Positions 57,119 through 64,000 of a DNA stretch of 64,000 nt are shown piece by piece. The stretch comes from Alphaproteobacteria bacterium (GTDB lineage: Bacteria > Pseudomonadota > Alphaproteobacteria > Rhodobacterales > Rhodobacteraceae). The stretch is from NCBI GenBank assembly GCA_009908505.1, contig JAAAPD010000039.1:1-64000 (forward strand), given 5' to 3'. How positions within the stretch are numbered: position 1 is the stretch's first letter; every line of letters begins with the position of its first letter. The notes under the pieces were generated by a model that made no database searches, was not told where the DNA came from, and was given only the letters and a program-made list of their open reading frames with translations. Both the position numbers and the translations under genes were made by a program.

Positions 57119-57898
57119 TCAGCCCTTGCGCTCGACGGGTTTGACCAGCGTTTTCGGGCGACGCGCTTCGGCGGCCTCGAAAAGGGAAAACGTCTGGTTC
57201 ACGTAATTCACCGCGCCCGAGATCAGGTCCATGTAGGATTTGAGCTCGTCGGTCAGTTCCACCTCTTTCACCGCGACGCTGCGGTCCTGCGGCAAGGTCT
57301 CGAACATCACGTAGAACAGCGGATCGCCCCGTCCCAGCTTGATCGGCTTGTCGGTATCATGCCATTCGAAGGCCCACATCAGGGGCCGGGGCCAGACATT
57401 GATCGGAAAGCGGCCGCCGAAGATCGTGCCCGGCAGAGGTTCTTTCGTATAGTGCATGAAGGGGCTGATCTGGCTGGCATAGACAGGTTCGTCCGCGATG
57501 AACACATAAGGTAGCGACAGCTGGATCGTAGGTACGCCCTTGAGGCGCCATTCGGTTTCCGGCGTCAGGTGCAGTTTTTCGCCCAGCTTGTTGGCCCGGA
57601 TCGCGCTTTTCGCACCCGCCAGGTTCCTTAGAACCGGTTTTCCGTCCTTGTCCCGGTCGAACCCGACATGAACGTCGAACGGGCACCGTACCATGAAATA
57701 GCGGCTTTCCAAGTTGATCACCGCGGGGCAACGCGAGGCCGACTTGGCATGGTCACGATTGACCTCGGCCGTTCGGACACGTTCAGGCGGATCGTAGATT
57801 ATCCCACCCTTCTGGTCGGCAAGGAACCAACCCACGGTCACGGGTCCGGTGGCGGCGGGGGTTTCACCGGTCTGCTCGAAGGTCACCAACACGCGCAT
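57119..57898 (-). CDS. Conserved protein of unknown function
   Basis: Predicted 259-residue soluble protein without signal peptide. It has tracts such as ESRYFMVRCPFDVHVGFDRD (~44-63) and RFPINVWPRPLMWAFEWHDT (~165-184), no catalytic motif I recognise. GGAG eight bases before ATG 57898 sets the start. It heads the TPR-DUF6165-FkbM unit, 8 bases before the TPR gene. Confidence 0.7.
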   Translation of the reverse strand: MRVLVTFEQTGETPAATGPVTVGWFLADQKGGIIYDPPERVRTAEVNRDHAKSASRCPAVINLESRYFMVRCPFDVHVGFDRDKDGKPVLRNLAGAKSAIRANKLGEKLHLTPETEWRLKGVPTIQLSLPYVFIADEPVYASQISPFMHYTKEPLPGTIFGGRFPINVWPRPLMWAFEWHDTDKPIKLGRGDPLFYVMFETLPQDRSVAVKEVELTDELKSYMDLISGAVNYVNQTFSLFEAAEARRPKTLVKPVERKG

Positions 57899-58108
57899 GC
57901 GCAAAACTCCTCGTTCCATCCCCCGAACGAGTGGAAACGCAAAGACAATGCCAAGTCAAAACCTCTTGCGAGGCAGACATGAATCGCCGAGCGCCCGTGT
58001 CCTACCTGCGTCGTTCACGGGCGTCGGCAGGACCGGATATGTCGCAAACAGGCCTAGACTCGACCTGTCGCGGTTGTTTTCGTGTTCGGGACAACAGGAG
58101 GGCGGATC

Positions 58109-60511
58109 ATGAAGGCGCATTATCGGGTCGTCGTAATCGGCGGGGGTGTCGTGGGCGCCTCGGTCGCCTATCACCTCACGAAATTCGGCTGGACCGATGT
58201 TGCCATCATCGAACGCAACGTGCTGACCGCCGGGTCCTCCTGGCATGCGGCCGGCGGTATTCACGCCCTGAACGCGGATCCGAACATGGCCGCCCTTCAG
58301 GCCTATACGATCGACCTGCTGGGCGAGGTCGAACTCGAAAGCGGGATCGACATCGGCCTGCACATGACCGGCGGCATTACCATCGCGACGAACGAAACGC
58401 GCTGGGAATGGCTGCAATCCTCCTTTCGCACCTTCCAGTCCGTGGGGATAGAGGATTGCCACCTGATGACCCCGGACGAGGTGAAGGATAAATGCCCGAT
58501 CATGGACACGACCGGCGTGATCGGTGGCCTCTGGGCGGATCGCGAGGGCTATATCGACACGACCGGCACCGTCCACGCATATGCGCGCGCCGCCAAGAAC
58601 CGAGGCGCCGACATTGTCGAGCACAATCGTGTTCTGGAACTGAATTGGAAGGGCGATTCTTGGGAAGTTGTTACCGAAAAAGGCACTATTACGGCCGAAC
58701 ACGTGGTGAATGCCGGTGGCCTTTGGGCCAAGCAATGCGGTCGCATGGTCGGACTCGACCTGCCCGTTTCGCCGCTGGCACACCATTACTTCCTGACCGA
58801 GTCCATCCCCCAGATCGAGGCGCTGGATTTCGAGGTGCCGATGACCGTGGACCCGGAAGGGTTCACCTATATGCGGCAGGACAAGAAGGGCATCCTGATC
58901 GGGATCTACGAGATCGACCACCAGCACTGGATGATGGATGGCGCCCCGTGGAACTACGGGATCGAATTGCTGCAAGAGGATATCGATCGGATCGAGAACG
59001 AGCTCACACTGGCCTTTGAACGCTATCCATGTCTGAACGACGTGGGCATCGAGAACTGGGTTAACGGCGCTTTCACCTTTTCGCCCGATGGCAATCCGCT
59101 GGTCGGGCCGGTGGCATCGGTGCCCAACTACTGGCTAGCCTGCGGGGTGATGGCCGGGTTTCTTCAGGGGGGCGGCGTCGGCAAGACCCTGGCGGAATGG
59201 ATGATCCATGGCGACACCGAGGCCGATGCCTGGTCCATGGATATCGCCCGCTACGGGCCGCACCAGTCCAACAAGGAATATATCAGGCAGACCACCGGCC
59301 AGTTCTATTCGCGCCGCTTCGTCATGTCCTACCCGAACGAACAACTGCCCGCGGGCCGCCCACTGCGAATGGCGCCTGCCCATTCCGAGATGACGCAGGC
59401 CGGCGCGCGCTGGGGGTGCAGCTGGGGCCTGGAAATCCCGCTCTATTTCGCGCCCGACGGGTTCGAGGAAGTGCCCAGCCTGAAGCGGTCCAATGCCCAC
59501 GACATCGTGGCCGCCGAACACAAGGCCGCGCGCAGGGACGTGGCCATGCTGGATATCACCGGGTTCAGCCGGTTCGAGGTTTCGGGACCCAATGCCGATG
59601 CCTGGCTGGACAGGGTATTCTCGACCCGCCTGCCCAAGCCGGGCCGGGCGCGTCTCGCCGTAATGCTGTCCCCCGAAGGCAAGCTGAAGGGTGACATGAC
59701 GCTCTTCAACTGGGGCGACGGAACCTGGTGGATCATGGGCAGCTATTACCTGCGCGAATGGCACATGCGCTGGTTCAATGACCACCTTGAGGACGGCGTT
59801 GGCATACGCGACATTGGCGACGATATCTGCGGTTTCTCTTTGAACGGGCCGAAATCCCGAGCCGTGATCGAGAAACTGACCGACGGCCCGATCGGCGATA
59901 TGCCCTTCATGGGCTGCGGCACCTTCGACCTTGGCCTCATCCGCGCAAGAGTCGGCCGCCTGTCCGTGACGGGCGAGATGGGCTACGAGATCCACTGCAA
60001 AGCCAATGAGCATATCGCCTTGCGCGGGATGCTGCTAGCGGCTGGGGCCGATCAGAATATCCGCGAAATGGGATTCAACGCGCTTCTGTCCCTGCGGATC
60101 GAAAAGAGCTTTGGCATCTGGTCCGCGGAATTCACCCAGGACCGCACCCCCGGCATGACCGGGATGGACCGCTGGATTGCCTGGGACAAGGGCGATTTCA
60201 TCGGCCGCGAAGCCGCGATGAAAGAACGCGAGGCAGGTGCTGACCAGATGCTGGTGACGCTTGGGATCGACAGTGCCGAGGCCGAGGCGGTAGGCTATGA
60301 ACCTGTCTGGCAGGAGGGCAGGAAGGTGGGCTTCACGACCTCCGGCGCCTATGGGTACAGCGTGGGCCAGTCCCTTGCCATGGCACTGGTTGACAAGGCG
60401 GCGGCCAATCCCGGAGCCGAACTGACCACCCATATCGTCGGGGTAGAATGCAAGGCCACGGTGCTGGACCCGTCACCCTATGATCCGGACGGCCGGGCGA
60501 TGCGGGGCTAG
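58109..60511 (+). CDS. Dimethylglycine/sarcosine dehydrogenase-like FAD enzyme with GcvT domain
   Basis: Predicted 800-residue enzyme. The N-terminal FAD domain has [17 protein letters not shown] (~7-23) and GSSWHAAGG near 47-55, the histidine that covalently holds FAD in dimethylglycine dehydrogenase. The C-terminal half (from about residue 430) is a GcvT-like tetrahydrofolate-binding domain ([29 protein letters not shown]). The start has AGGAGG seven bases upstream. Demethylation of dimethylglycine or sarcosine, feeding C1 units to folate, is the likely role; the exact substrate is inference. Confidence 0.85.
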   Translation: MKAHYRVVVIGGGVVGASVAYHLTKFGWTDVAIIERNVLTAGSSWHAAGGIHALNADPNMAALQAYTIDLLGEVELESGIDIGLHMTGGITIATNETRWEWLQSSFRTFQSVGIEDCHLMTPDEVKDKCPIMDTTGVIGGLWADREGYIDTTGTVHAYARAAKNRGADIVEHNRVLELNWKGDSWEVVTEKGTITAEHVVNAGGLWAKQCGRMVGLDLPVSPLAHHYFLTESIPQIEALDFEVPMTVDPEGFTYMRQDKKGILIGIYEIDHQHWMMDGAPWNYGIELLQEDIDRIENELTLAFERYPCLNDVGIENWVNGAFTFSPDGNPLVGPVASVPNYWLACGVMAGFLQGGGVGKTLAEWMIHGDTEADAWSMDIARYGPHQSNKEYIRQTTGQFYSRRFVMSYPNEQLPAGRPLRMAPAHSEMTQAGARWGCSWGLEIPLYFAPDGFEEVPSLKRSNAHDIVAAEHKAARRDVAMLDITGFSRFEVSGPNADAWLDRVFSTRLPKPGRARLAVMLSPEGKLKGDMTLFNWGDGTWWIMGSYYLREWHMRWFNDHLEDGVGIRDIGDDICGFSLNGPKSRAVIEKLTDGPIGDMPFMGCGTFDLGLIRARVGRLSVTGEMGYEIHCKANEHIALRGMLLAAGADQNIREMGFNALLSLRIEKSFGIWSAEFTQDRTPGMTGMDRWIAWDKGDFIGREAAMKEREAGADQMLVTLGIDSAEAEAVGYEPVWQEGRKVGFTTSGAYGYSVGQSLAMALVDKAAANPGAELTTHIVGVECKATVLDPSPYDPDGRAMRG

Positions 60512-60587
60512 CACCTCGCATCACTGTGAGCGGTACTGGTTTTTCATTGCATCCGACCCATATTCTTGTGGCAGGAAAGGAGAGCCG

Positions 60588-61034
60588 ATGACCACCTATC
60601 ACAAGTCGCCCGAGGCCATCGCCAACCTGACGCCGGAGCAATACCGCGTCACCCAGGAAAACGGCACGGAGCGGCCGTGGACGGGGCCCTACCTGGAGAA
60701 CAAGGAACCGGGCATTTATGTCGATATCGTTTCGGGTGAGCCGCTTTTCGCGTCCTCTGCCAAGTATGAATCCGGCTGCGGCTGGCCCAGTTTCACCAAG
60801 CCTATCGCGTCCGATCATATCAACGAGCTGATGGACAACAGCCTTGGAATGGCACGCACCGAGGTCCGGTCGGCCCAAGGTGACAGCCACTTGGGTCATG
60901 TATTTCCCGATGGCCCGCCCGAACACGGCGGGCTGCGCTATTGCATCAACGGCGCCGCGCTTCGCTTCGTTGCGCGTGACGAGATGGAGGCCGAAGGCTA
61001 CGGTGCTTACTTGGACCAAGTGGAGGATATCTAA
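60588..61034 (+). CDS. msrB: Peptide-methionine (R)-S-oxide reductase MsrB
   Basis: Predicted 148-residue repair enzyme for methionine-R-sulfoxide. [12 protein letters not shown] (~63-74), [17 protein letters not shown] and the catalytic [11 protein letters not shown] (~122-132) are diagnostic. One of the usual zinc CxxC pairs is not seen, so it may be a zinc-free form. AAAGGAG precedes the ATG. Its TAA shares a base with the msrA start. Confidence 0.94.
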   Translation: MTTYHKSPEAIANLTPEQYRVTQENGTERPWTGPYLENKEPGIYVDIVSGEPLFASSAKYESGCGWPSFTKPIASDHINELMDNSLGMARTEVRSAQGDSHLGHVFPDGPPEHGGLRYCINGAALRFVARDEMEAEGYGAYLDQVEDI

Positions 61035-61543
61035 TGGCTGAAGATCGCGCAGTTCTGGCTGGTGGCTGTTTCTGGGGTATGCAGGACCTGATCCGCAAGA
61101 TGCCCGGCGTGATCTCCACCCGGGTGGGCTACACCGGTGGCGACGTGACGAATGCGACCTATCGCAACCACGGCACCCATGCTGAAGGCATCGAGATCAT
61201 TTATGACCCCGACACGCTTAGTTACCGGAAGATCCTCGAATTCTTCTTCCAGATCCACGACCCGACCACCAAGAACCGGCAGGGCAACGACATCGGTATG
61301 AGTTATCGCTCGGCCATATACTACACCGATGCCCGCCAGAGCGAGATTGCGCTCGACACGATCAAGGATGTCGAGGCATCGGGCCTATGGCCCGGCAAGG
61401 TCGTGACCGAGGTTGCCCCGGTGGGCGATTTCTGGGAGGCAGAGCCGGAACACCAAGACTATCTGCAGCGGGTTCCCAACGGCTATACCTGCCATTTCGT
61501 CCGTCCGAACTGGGTGCTTCCCAAGCGGAACGCGGCGGAATAG
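61034..61543 (+). CDS. msrA: Peptide-methionine (S)-S-oxide reductase MsrA
   Basis: Predicted 169-residue enzyme with the catalytic motif GGCFWGMQD (~11-19), [10 protein letters not shown] and [14 protein letters not shown] (~133-146). It repairs the S-epimer of methionine sulfoxide, so msrB-msrA handle both forms. Translation is coupled to msrB. Confidence 0.95.
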   Translation: MAEDRAVLAGGCFWGMQDLIRKMPGVISTRVGYTGGDVTNATYRNHGTHAEGIEIIYDPDTLSYRKILEFFFQIHDPTTKNRQGNDIGMSYRSAIYYTDARQSEIALDTIKDVEASGLWPGKVVTEVAPVGDFWEAEPEHQDYLQRVPNGYTCHFVRPNWVLPKRNAAE

Positions 61544-61546
61544 AGT

Positions 61547-62182
61547 CTATTCGCCAAGCGTGATGACACGTCCGCCAGAGGCACTGGCATCTTCTGCATC
61601 ATGGGTGACCATGAGGACCGGAAGGTCGCGGTCTCGCGCCATGTCAAAGACCAGCGCCCGTATCTGCGCCCGGCGGCTGGTATCCAGCCGCGAAAAAGCC
61701 TCGTCCAGCAACAGGGCCTTTGGCTGCGACAGCAGCACACGCAGCAATTGAACCCGGGCGGCCTGTCCACCCGACAGGGTCGCCGGATCGCGGCCTTCGA
61801 ACCCCGTCAGGCCGATCTCTGCAAGGGCATTGGCGATGCGCTCCCGTCGGTCCGCCCTGCTTCCACCCGGCGCCATGCCGAAGGCAAGGTTCTGTCCGAC
61901 GCTCATATGCGGAAACAGGATATCGTCTTGAAACAGAATACCCACATGGCGGAGATGCGGTTGCAGGCGGGAAATGTCGTCCCCGTCAAGCCAGACCTTC
62001 CCGGTGGCCGTGAAGGCTCGATCAAGCGTACCGGTAACAAAGGACAGAAGGGTCGATTTCCCGACGCCGGACGGCCCCATTATTGTCAGAACCTCGCCGG
62101 GCGCGATGGCGCAATCGACCTCGATCAGCGTCTGCCCGCCATCGGTGATGCAGACCTGACTCAGTGTCAATCCATCAGACAT
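61547..62182 (-). CDS. ABC transporter ATP-binding protein, YnjD-like
   Basis: Predicted 211-residue ATPase. Walker A MGPSGVGKSTLLSF (~35-48), Q-loop LFQDDILFPHM, signature LSGGQAARVQLLRVLL (~137-152) and Walker B ALLLDEAFSRLD. Order substrate protein-permease-ATPase and small size fit the YnjBCD/thiamine-type import family. It overlaps the permease by 8 bases. Confidence 0.9.
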   Translation of the reverse strand: MSDGLTLSQVCITDGGQTLIEVDCAIAPGEVLTIMGPSGVGKSTLLSFVTGTLDRAFTATGKVWLDGDDISRLQPHLRHVGILFQDDILFPHMSVGQNLAFGMAPGGSRADRRERIANALAEIGLTGFEGRDPATLSGGQAARVQLLRVLLSQPKALLLDEAFSRLDTSRRAQIRALVFDMARDRDLPVLMVTHDAEDASASGGRVITLGE

Positions 62183-63965
62183 GCAGCCCTCGCCGGTTTC
62201 GCCAGATCACTGTCGGCACGATTATGGCCAGCGCAAAGGGCAAAAGGGCGGCTAGCGTCTGCATGATGCCATAGACACCGATCGCCCGCCTGTCACCGCC
62301 CGAGGCCAACGCCACCGCCTCGGTCGTCAATGTTGCCACACGTCCGCCCCCGATCAGGAGCGTCGGAAGGTATTGCCCGACGGAGACTGCCATGCCGACC
62401 GCAAAGGCCGTCAGAACCGGGCGCAACAGCATCGGCAACCGAACCCGCCAGAAGACCCGCGCCGGCGGGGCGCCGAGCGTGGCCGCCACGACGGCATTTC
62501 GCGGGTCCCAGGCCCGCCAGGCGTCGCCCAGCGACAGAAAGACATAGGGCAAGACAAAGACCAAGTGCGCGAAGACAACGGGTGCGCCGAGCGTGGCCGC
62601 CACGACGGCATTTCGCGGGTCCCAGGCCCGCCAGGCGTCGCCCAGCGACAGAAAGACATAGGGCAAGACAAAGACCAAGTGCGCGAAGACAACGGGTAGG
62701 CGTCCCACATCCGCCCCCGCCTGCAGCAGAAGGATCTGTAGCCCCGGCAGAAACGCGGTCTGCGGCACCAGCAGCGGCAGGTAGAGCAACCACAGGCCGC
62801 GCGTTGTCACCGTCCTGCCACTTCGATGTTCTGACTCCAAGCACCCCAAGACAAGTGCCAGGGCAATCAGCGTGGACAGCCCGGCCACAAGAAAGGTCTC
62901 TCCCATGGCGGCAACCGTTCCGGGCCCGTGCCTGGACCAGTTGCGCAAACCGAAACTGTCCGGAAGGGCCGAGGGAAAGCTCCAGAACCCGGCGAAGGAC
63001 CACACCAGCAAGCCCACCAGCGCGAGGGTGACGACCCCGGTCGCTAGAACGCCAAACCCAAGACCCGTCAGGCGCAAGCCCTGATCCAGGCAGCGCCGCT
63101 GGCCCGTTTCAATCCATCGACCCCCCAACGCGGCCACTAGGCCCTCGCCTACGCGCCAGAGCAGGAGTGCCAAGACGACAAGGCCGAGTTGCCACAGCGC
63201 GGCGGCGGCGGCGGTCAGCCGCAGGGTCAGGTCCGGGTCGCCCATCCATTTGACGATCTGAACCGACAAGCTGGGCGGCCGTGTCGGTCCGAGGATCAGC
63301 GCCACGTCAACGACGCTCATCGAATAGGCGAGGACGACGTAGACCGGCAGGCGGATCTGACGGTAGACGGGCGGGAACACGGTCTTGAGCCAGCCCGTCA
63401 CCCGGTCATAACCCAGATTTCGGGCGGTTTTCATTCTCTGTTCCTGCCGAACTTGTCCCAAAGCCGCCAAGGTCATCAACAGTAGGAACGGCACCTCCTT
63501 GGCCACGAGGCCAAGAGTCATGGCCAGCCCGGCCGGGTCTTGCACGATCAGCAGATCGGGGGGGCGGTCCCATCCGGTCAGCCAGGGCGAAACCAGGCGG
63601 CTGATCCAGCCCGAAGGTGCTATCAGGAACACGAGGCCGAAGGCGGCGGCGGCATGCGGCACCGACAGGATCGGAGCCAGCGCGCGCTGCAACAGGCCGA
63701 AGGTGCGCGTGCCGGACCAACCGGCGGTTACCAGCACCACGATCACCAGCGAAAGGAGCGTGGCCAATAGCCCGGGCACGATCGACAGGCGCATCGCCTG
63801 GACCAGACCCGGCCAGTTCAGCAAGTCCTGCATCGCGTTCAGCGATGGGCCAGTAAGACCCGCCCCCGGCAGATGACCGAAGGCGGGTAACAGGGTTCCC
63901 CATAGCCCGGCCGCGACCGGCCCGAGCATGACGACCAGCGTCAGAAGGGGAACATGGCGCAGCAC
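62175..63965 (-). CDS. ABC transporter permease with two fused membrane halves, internal 38-residue duplication
   Basis: Predicted 596-residue permease of about twelve helices made of two fused halves, like YnjC and FbpB-type permeases. The first EAA-type loop is near LAALGQVRQEQRMKTARNLG (~170-189); the second half has GDAWRAWDPRNAVVAATLGA followed by FWRVRLPMLLRP. A 38-residue segment containing a membrane helix and most of this second loop occurs twice in a row because of a 114-bp duplication. The extra helix would invert downstream topology, so function is doubtful. It starts with GTG 2 bases past the upstream stop. Confidence 0.85.
   Translation of the reverse strand: MLRHVPLLTLVVMLGPVAAGLWGTLLPAFGHLPGAGLTGPSLNAMQDLLNWPGLVQAMRLSIVPGLLATLLSLVIVVLVTAGWSGTRTFGLLQRALAPILSVPHAAAAFGLVFLIAPSGWISRLVSPWLTGWDRPPDLLIVQDPAGLAMTLGLVAKEVPFLLLMTLAALGQVRQEQRMKTARNLGYDRVTGWLKTVFPPVYRQIRLPVYVVLAYSMSVVDVALILGPTRPPSLSVQIVKWMGDPDLTLRLTAAAAALWQLGLVVLALLLWRVGEGLVAALGGRWIETGQRRCLDQGLRLTGLGFGVLATGVVTLALVGLLVWSFAGFWSFPSALPDSFGLRNWSRHGPGTVAAMGETFLVAGLSTLIALALVLGCLESEHRSGRTVTTRGLWLLYLPLLVPQTAFLPGLQILLLQAGADVGRLPVVFAHLVFVLPYVFLSLGDAWRAWDPRNAVVAATLGAPVVFAHLVFVLPYVFLSLGDAWRAWDPRNAVVAATLGAPPARVFWRVRLPMLLRPVLTAFAVGMAVSVGQYLPTLLIGGGRVATLTTEAVALASGGDRRAIGVYGIMQTLAALLPFALAIIVPTVIWRNRRGLHV
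62470..62697 (-). repeat. 114-bp perfect tandem duplication in the ABC permease gene
   Basis: Copies at 62470-62583 and 62584-62697 appear identical along their length. The unit encodes 38 residues beginning VVFAHLVFVLPYVFLSLGDA and keeps the frame. Confidence 0.97.
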
Positions 63966-63966
63966 G

Positions 63967-64000
63967 TCACTGAACGGTGCCGTAGCGCAGCGCCCAGTCC
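63967..64000 (-). CDS. Partial gene upstream of the permease, probable substrate-binding protein
   Basis: Only the last residues DWALRYGTVQ before a TGA (63967-63969) are inside the window. Position directly before the permease suggests the YnjB-like periplasmic binding protein; the fragment itself is too short to identify. Confidence 0.4.
   Translation of the reverse strand, partial: DWALRYGTVQ

Noticed and set aside
62470-62697. CRISPR-like repeat
   Set aside because: Two direct copies without spacers inside one coding frame; a simple tandem duplication.

Overview
The window is a GC-rich chromosomal segment that reads as a member of the Rhodobacterales (Roseobacter/Rhodobacter lineage of Alphaproteobacteria). 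The evidence is the FlaF/FlbT flagellin regulators, CtrA-like boxes before flagellar genes, the dnaA-dnaN-recF order with gyrB close by, and the overall family make-up. I cannot name the genus.

Layout. 1-3.7 kb: end of an MFS permease, a murein endopeptidase, a queuosine-precursor transporter, a short unusual transcription unit with a very long Shine-Dalgarno match and a terminator (2140-2335), ArfB and L-lactate dehydrogenase. 3.9-5.0 kb: a small AT-richer island with an alpha/beta-hydrolase-like protein, a ribbon-helix-helix-like protein and a 13-bp inverted repeat. 5.2-10.7 kb: NAD salvage (pncA, pncB), a flavodoxin-like protein, trhO, a broken hemerythrin gene and a class V aminotransferase. 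10.7-19.5 kb: replication core (gyrB, recF, dnaN, dnaA) and rpsT, all on the minus strand. 19.6-24.3 kb: enoyl-CoA hydratase, mutM, a membrane protein, ubiE and ubiB. 24.3-54.5 kb: a nearly complete flagellar cluster (hook, rod, rings, export apparatus, stator, flagellin and its regulators). 54.6-57.9 kb: a four-gene unit with an FkbM-type methyltransferase and a TPR/glycosyltransferase-like protein. 58.1-64 kb: a dimethylglycine dehydrogenase-like enzyme, msrB-msrA, and a YnjBCD-like ABC transporter.

The flagellar genes form about ten transcription units, many with 4-base ATGA stop/start overlaps. Four divergent or leader regions carry a TTAA-N7-TTAA-type CtrA box and a fifth (fliK/flgJ) carries a weaker TTAC-N7-TTAC version, so one cell-cycle-linked regulator probably drives the set. 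No fliG or fliM lies in the window.

The most striking signal is a set of recent-looking lesions. There are two-copy perfect tandem duplications of 14 bp (hemerythrin, frameshift), 17 bp (flhB, frameshift that splits the protein) and 114 bp (ABC permease, in frame, 38 extra residues), plus an apparent 1-base loss near the 3' end of fliF. As read, the FlhB and FliF products are altered, so this isolate may be non-motile, may switch motility by slipped-strand events, or the assembly may be wrong at these points. The second strong candidate for new biology is the 2140-2335 unit, which pairs a 17-base match to the 16S rRNA 3' end with an internal anti-Shine-Dalgarno-like segment able to fold onto it.
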